NCBI GenBank assembly: GCA_003505715.1
Contig: DNXU01000124.1
Location: 18,185 to 36,141 of the forward strand
DNA: 17,957 nucleotides
Reading direction: 5' to 3'
Origin: Cyanobacteria bacterium UBA8803
GTDB taxonomy: Bacteria; Cyanobacteriota; Cyanobacteriia; Cyanobacteriales; Coleofasciculaceae
Positions 14,795-17,957 of this stretch are shown here, piece by piece. Positions within the stretch are counted from its first letter, which is position 1. Every line of letters begins with the position of its first letter. The position numbers and the translations under genes were made by a program. The notes beneath the pieces are model-generated. The model was not told the origin of the DNA and searched no databases. It was given only the letters and a program-made list of their open reading frames with translations.

Positions 14795-15178
14795 TTAAGC
14801 GGCTGCAAAGTCGGCAAATACTTGCTCGATCAACTTTTGAGCCTTGGCGTCTAGAAGCTGCCAGTCTACATCACCCCCTTCATCAATTAAGCTAGTATCA
14901 ATATCAACTTCTTGGGTTTCTAGTTCGGCGTGAACTGGACGATACTCCCGAAAACAGACTTGAAAACAAAGTTCCCATAAATCCACGCATACGGAAGTGT
15001 CCGCTTTTTCCAAACAAAGCTCATAACCCGGTATTGGCGTTTGAACATCTCGATAAGTGGCCTTCCAACTTGTTTGTTCTAGCTGTTGGCGAATATGATC
15101 GACGATTCGGATTAAAGCTGGTTGCATCAGGAGTTCAGCCTGTTGCCAAGCAACAGTATTCTTAAATTTGGGTTTCAT
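14795..15178 (-). CDS. Conserved hypothetical protein, acidic
   Basis: A 127-residue protein I cannot assign to a named family; it has the look of a conserved cyanobacterial hypothetical. It is soluble, with no signal peptide or membrane segment. The N-terminal half is amphipathic helical (AWQQAELLMQPALIRIVDHIRQQLE). The middle holds IPGYELCLEKA and the Cys-containing VCVDLWELCFQVCF. The C-terminal third is strongly acidic (VDIDTSLIDEGGDVDWQLLDAKAQKLIEQVFADF). I choose the ATG at 15178 because GGAGG lies 9 nt upstream; an in-frame GTG at 15208 would add ten residues. The ATG is only 1 bp past the stop of the HTH-like gene, and the ribosome site lies inside that gene's last codons, so the two are probably translationally coupled. 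Confidence 0.75.
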   Translation of the reverse strand: MKPKFKNTVAWQQAELLMQPALIRIVDHIRQQLEQTSWKATYRDVQTPIPGYELCLEKADTSVCVDLWELCFQVCFREYRPVHAELETQEVDIDTSLIDEGGDVDWQLLDAKAQKLIEQVFADFAAA

Positions 15179-15179
15179 T

Positions 15180-15653
15180 TTACCATTCCTCCAAAGTAAC
15201 GGGTTCACCTTTGAAGCCTAGAGACTTGAGCGCTTTATTAAATCGATCTAACCCCACTTTTTTGATGTCTGAGGTTAACTCTTGAAACATTAGGTATCCT
15301 AGTTTAGAACCTTCATCATCAAGCTTTTGGGCTTCTAGGTAAGACTTGGCTAGCTTCCTGGCTTCGGTGTCAAGTAGAGCCTCTTTTTCCGAAACACCAG
15401 ATTTATTGACTCCCAAAGAAGTTAAATATTCTACAGTTTTATCCCGATGCCAAAGATAGTATGGTTTACCTTCCTTAGGCACTATTTTCTCAAAAAATCC
15501 ACCTTCTTGTGCTATTTGGCTTGGCTCACCATCTTTTTCCCTTAATCCATGCTGTTTGAGCAAATTACCAAATTTAACAGCAGAAACACCAAATTCTTGG
15601 CCTAGTTCAGTCAGCGTGCGCCAGGTCTTGCGAAAGTTGTTTTTCTTACTCAT
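15180..15653 (-). CDS. Small protein with possible HTH (phage KilAC-like) N-terminus
   Basis: A 157-residue, highly charged soluble protein without a family I can name with certainty. Residues 11-37 (WRTLTELGQEFGVSAVKFGNLLKQHGL) resemble the helix-turn-helix of phage antirepressor KilAC-type or MarR-like domains, followed by a wing-like strand pair ending in GKPYYLWHRDKTVEYL (about 62-77). The C-terminal half is helical with many Lys and Glu. DNA binding is therefore an inference. I choose the ATG at 15653 (MSKKNNF) with AGG upstream; the longer frame to 15722 adds 23 residues unlike the rest. It leads a probable operon with the acidic hypothetical and ygfZ, and is divergent from the EI24 gene across 110 bp. 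No integrase or other phage genes are near. Confidence 0.72.
   Translation of the reverse strand: MSKKNNFRKTWRTLTELGQEFGVSAVKFGNLLKQHGLREKDGEPSQIAQEGGFFEKIVPKEGKPYYLWHRDKTVEYLTSLGVNKSGVSEKEALLDTEARKLAKSYLEAQKLDDEGSKLGYLMFQELTSDIKKVGLDRFNKALKSLGFKGEPVTLEEW
15188..15192 (-). promoter_or_regulatory. Shine-Dalgarno GGAGG inside the upstream gene's last codons
   Basis: GGAGG on the minus strand is formed by the TTG GAG GAA codons (Leu-Glu-Glu) near the end of the HTH-like gene. It lies 9 nt before the ATG at 15178, which points to coupled translation of the pair. Confidence 0.65.
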
Positions 15654-15763
15654 GATATAACCTGTGAGATAGAGAGTATTGAATACAATAGCGCTAGGCA
15701 GCGAAATCGTGCATAGTTTCAAGTGCGCGATTTTTTTGAGGGCTAGTCTTTAGGGTCAAGTAG

Positions 15764-16582
15764 ATGGAAAAAGTACTCGGTGGATTTGGATTGCTGGCAG
15801 GGGCAACTTACCCCTTTCGCGTGCTGGCGGTATTCAGACGCACCCCTCGCCTGTGGGGATATATGATTACACCCATTCTGGTGAATGTGGTTGTTGGTAT
15901 TGTGTTGTATGCCGGGTCGCTCTTCTGGGGTTGGCAGGCAGTTGAGGCGTTGGAGGTTACTCTGGCTCAGTGGTTAGATAAGGCGATCGCCAATCTGCCA
16001 GCATGGCTGAGTTTCCTGGAGTTCCTAGCCACTGGCGTTACCTGGTTGCTGCACGGGCTATTAGTGGTAGGGTTACTGTTGCTGACTGGCTTTTTGTTGT
16101 TGCAATTTGGGGGATTACTGGGTGCGCCATGGTACGGTCAGCTTTCGGAACAGTTGGAGGAGTTACGGACGGGTCAGATCCATACGATAGAGGTGGGAAT
16201 TGTTCGGGATATTGGGCGAGCAATTCTGTATGAACTGAAAAAATTGTTACTGGTGGTGGGGATAGGGCTACCGTTACTGCTATTGAATTTTGTGCCAGGG
16301 ATTGGGACAGTTGTGGCAGCTGTCGTTGGCGTACTGCTAACGGCAACGATTGTCTGTCTTGACTTTTTTGATGCTCCTTTAGAACGCCGCCGCTTCAAGT
16401 TTCGGGACAAGTTAGGCATTGTATTTAGGAGTTTACCTGCTAGTGCTAGTTTCAGTCTAGTTTGTATGGCCATGATAACGGTGCCGTTCCTGAATCTGGT
16501 GACCATTCCCATTTGCGTGGCATCGGGGACGCTGTTTGTTTGCGATCGCGTTTTGCCAAAGTTGCCTAAGTATCCAATGTAA
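15764..16582 (+). CDS. EI24 domain membrane protein (CysZ-like)
   Basis: A 272-residue integral membrane protein of the EI24 family, to which the bacterial sulfate permease CysZ also belongs. The family signature is the N-terminal YPFRVLAVFRRTPRLWGYMITPILVN and the later DFFDAPLERRRFKFRDKLG. Hydrophobic segments are visible at about 33-56, 82-118, 156-176, 178-202 and 226-256. A transport role such as sulfate uptake is possible, but cyanobacterial EI24 proteins are largely uncharacterised and no sulfur genes lie nearby. The last five codons and the TAA stop (KYPM and stop, 16568-16582) fall within the first copy of a 73-bp tandem duplication, so a fossil copy of the gene end lies just downstream. 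Confidence 0.85.
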   Translation: MEKVLGGFGLLAGATYPFRVLAVFRRTPRLWGYMITPILVNVVVGIVLYAGSLFWGWQAVEALEVTLAQWLDKAIANLPAWLSFLEFLATGVTWLLHGLLVVGLLLLTGFLLLQFGGLLGAPWYGQLSEQLEELRTGQIHTIEVGIVRDIGRAILYELKKLLLVVGIGLPLLLLNFVPGIGTVVAAVVGVLLTATIVCLDFFDAPLERRRFKFRDKLGIVFRSLPASASFSLVCMAMITVPFLNLVTIPICVASGTLFVCDRVLPKLPKYPM

Positions 16583-16712
16583 GGGCGAGTCGCTGTTTGA
16601 AGGTAAATAGGGTAACCCATAAAATCTATTGACTCGCCCTAAGTATCCAATGTAGGGGCGAGTCGCTGTTTAAGGGTAAATAGGGTAACCCATAAAATCT
16701 ATTGACTCGCCC
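16567..16712. repeat. Two-copy 73-bp tandem repeat containing a palindromic element
   Basis: Copies are 16567-16639 and 16640-16712, differing at only three positions that I can see. Each copy carries an inverted repeat, GGGCGAGTC and GACTCGCCC (16583-16591 with 16631-16639; 16656-16664 with 16704-16712), about 57 bp across, with an inner GGGTAACCC. The remaining 16 bp of each unit is the 3' end of the EI24 gene (AAGTATCCAATGTAA in copy 1, AAGTATCCAATGTAG in copy 2). The palindromes could act as terminators for the EI24 gene, but there is no T-run. Confidence 0.9.
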
Positions 16713-16780
16713 TCCTCCTGGTTATAGCTTAGGAAAGCAGTAGCATTAGAAGCGGAGAGGATTGTGCAGTAATCAGACCA

Positions 16781-17818
16781 ATGGAATACAAAAAACTCGG
16801 CAACAGCGATCTATTAGTATCTGAAATCTGTTTGGGAACCATGACCTACGGTCAACAGAATACGATCGAGGATGCCAGCGAGCAACTCGACTATGCTGTT
16901 GCCCAAGGGGTTAACTTCATTGATACGGCTGAGATGTATCCGGTTCCTGGAAAGGCAGAAACTCAGGGTAAAACAGAGGAGTATATCGGCGAGTGGTTGG
17001 TTAGGCAAAAACGAGACCAGTTGATTATTGCCACTAAGGTAGCCGGCCCTAGCCCTCGCTTAACCTGGATTAGGGGCGAAAACCACCGGATTGACCGCCC
17101 CAATGTCGAGCAAGCTATAGCAGACAGTCTCAAACGACTGCGCACCGACTACATCGACCTCTACCAAATCCATTGGCCAGATCGATACGTACCGCTGTTT
17201 GGCGCACCTAATTACGACCCCGCCAACGAACGGGACTCTTTACCAATTGCCGAACAACTCCAGGTATTTGCCGAGCTTATTAAAGCAGGTAAAATTCGCT
17301 ACCTGGGTTTGAGTAATGAGACCCCTTGGGGAGTATGCGAGTTTTCTCATGTAGCGAAGCAGTTGGGATTGCCTCAGATCGTATCAATTCAGAATGCCTA
17401 CAGCTTGGTGAACCGCGTGTTTGAGATTCACCTATCTGAAGCTTGTCGGTTCAACAATATCGGGTTGTTAGCCTACAGTCCTTTAGCCTTTGGCTGGCTG
17501 ACGGGTAAATATCTCAACGGCATCCCCGCCAATTCTCGACTGGCATTGTTTCAGGGATTTGGGATGCGTTACGAAAAATCCAATCTGACGGAGGCAGTAA
17601 AGGAGTATGTAGAGATTGCCCAGAAACACGGCTTGACTCCAGCACAGATGGCCTTGGCATTTGTGCGATCGCGTTGGTTTGTCACCAGCACTATTATTGG
17701 TGCTACGACCTTAGAACAGCTAAAGGAAAATCTCAATGCTGTTGAGGTGACGCTAGATAAAGATACTTTGGCAGAAATCAATCAGGTTCACGCCCGCTAT
17801 CCCAATCCTACGCCTTAG
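16781..17818 (+). CDS. Aldo/keto reductase, Tas-like
   Basis: A 345-residue NADPH-dependent aldo/keto reductase. The catalytic tetrad is intact: D48 (FIDTAEMY), Y53, K86 (IATKVAG) and H131 (DLYQIHWPDR). The segment YPVPGKAETQGKTEEYIGEWL and the ending LEQLKENLNAVEVTLDKDTLAEINQVHARYPNP closely match the Tas/YgdS subgroup, which is commonly annotated simply as aldo/keto reductase; its substrate is not established. Coenzyme-site residues lie in the C-terminal part (SIQNAYSLVNR, AYSPLAFGWLTGKY, IIGATT). Length is normal. The ATG has no strong Shine-Dalgarno at the right distance. The gene stands alone, about 70 bp after the tandem palindromes, and is not obviously coupled to the EI24 gene. Confidence 0.95.
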   Translation: MEYKKLGNSDLLVSEICLGTMTYGQQNTIEDASEQLDYAVAQGVNFIDTAEMYPVPGKAETQGKTEEYIGEWLVRQKRDQLIIATKVAGPSPRLTWIRGENHRIDRPNVEQAIADSLKRLRTDYIDLYQIHWPDRYVPLFGAPNYDPANERDSLPIAEQLQVFAELIKAGKIRYLGLSNETPWGVCEFSHVAKQLGLPQIVSIQNAYSLVNRVFEIHLSEACRFNNIGLLAYSPLAFGWLTGKYLNGIPANSRLALFQGFGMRYEKSNLTEAVKEYVEIAQKHGLTPAQMALAFVRSRWFVTSTIIGATTLEQLKENLNAVEVTLDKDTLAEINQVHARYPNPTP

Positions 17819-17909
17819 GAACTGCTAAAAATAAACTATCCATGAGGAGGGATCTGGCTTTTCTAGGCTTAATAACATTGGTGCAAGATCTCAGGTTAAA
17901 CAGAAATAA

Positions 17910-17957
17910 TATCTGTAGGGGCGGGGTTAGTGGCTAATATTATAGACCCCGCAGATA
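17910..17957. repeat. Palindrome at the right edge, after the aldo/keto reductase gene
   Basis: GCGGGGT (17921-17927) pairs with ACCCCGC (17946-17952), and outer TATCTG (17910-17915) with CAGATA (17952-17957). The left arm reads TGTAGGGGCGGGG, similar to the GTAGGGGCGAGTC arm of the tandem repeat at 16640-16712, so both may belong to one dispersed palindrome family. The window ends inside or at the edge of it. Confidence 0.6.

Noticed and set aside
14795..15653. Toxin-antitoxin module
   Set aside because: The two proteins are longer than usual for such pairs and show no known toxin or antitoxin motif; the HTH-like part alone is not enough.
16174..16620. Minus-strand 148-codon frame within the EI24 gene
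   Set aside because: It is a shadow of the membrane-protein gene; the plus-strand frame has clear membrane segments and family motifs.
17843..17937. Start of another gene after the aldo/keto reductase (ATGAGGAGGGAT)
   Set aside because: The frame stops after about 30 codons at TAA within the palindrome, with no recognisable content.

Overview
This 18-kb window reads as chromosomal DNA from a cyanobacterium, most likely a larger-genome filamentous type, although the genus cannot be fixed from sequence alone. The signs are about 14 copies of the HIP1 octamer GCGATCGC (for example 3343-3350 and 3792-3799), TTGGTGA-type heptamer arrays between genes, a knotless phytochrome related to Cph2, a glcE-glcF pair of the photorespiratory pathway, and several small families typical of cyanobacteria. 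I see no rRNA, tRNA, CRISPR array, transposase or prophage block.

Layout. (1) 1-3356, minus strand: glcE, glcF and a VOC/glyoxalase-fold gene, read as one operon; glcE and glcF are subunits of glycolate dehydrogenase, but glcD is not here. (2) 3357-4065: a 709-bp gap with two hairpins and a 90-bp MITE-like palindrome. (3) 4066-6678, plus: a phytochrome of the GAF-PHY-GGDEF-EAL type that could link red/far-red light to cyclic-di-GMP. (4) 6709-8796: a Nudix hydrolase (minus) divergent from 4-alpha-glucanotransferase malQ (plus). (5) 8924-10527, minus: an RsuA/RluB-type pseudouridine synthase overlapping a RodZ-like membrane protein by 4 bp. (6) 10579-13703, plus: a DUF2993/LmeA-type protein, a thioredoxin-like [2Fe-2S] ferredoxin and an orphan PAS-PAS histidine kinase. 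(7) 13748-15653, minus: an HTH-like small protein, a conserved hypothetical and YgfZ. (8) 15764-17818, plus: an EI24 membrane protein, a 73-bp tandem duplication and a Tas-type aldo/keto reductase.

Most genes look like ordinary core or accessory housekeeping. The most unusual feature is non-coding. All three convergent gene pairs, the glcE-glcF spacer and the 3' end of the VOC gene carry degenerate heptamer arrays. In three unrelated genes the TAG stop sits at the same phase of the first heptamer (T-TAG-TTR), and in two genes the array runs into the coding sequence and appears to encode the last residues. On the opposite strand the same arrays contain no stops, so they leave glcF with an optional Asn/Gln/Thr-rich N-terminal extension. 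The second point of interest is the Cph2-like photoreceptor: its bilin-binding and c-di-GMP catalytic residues look intact, but the tongue motif PRxSF is replaced by VCISF. No multi-gene defence or biosynthetic system is evident.
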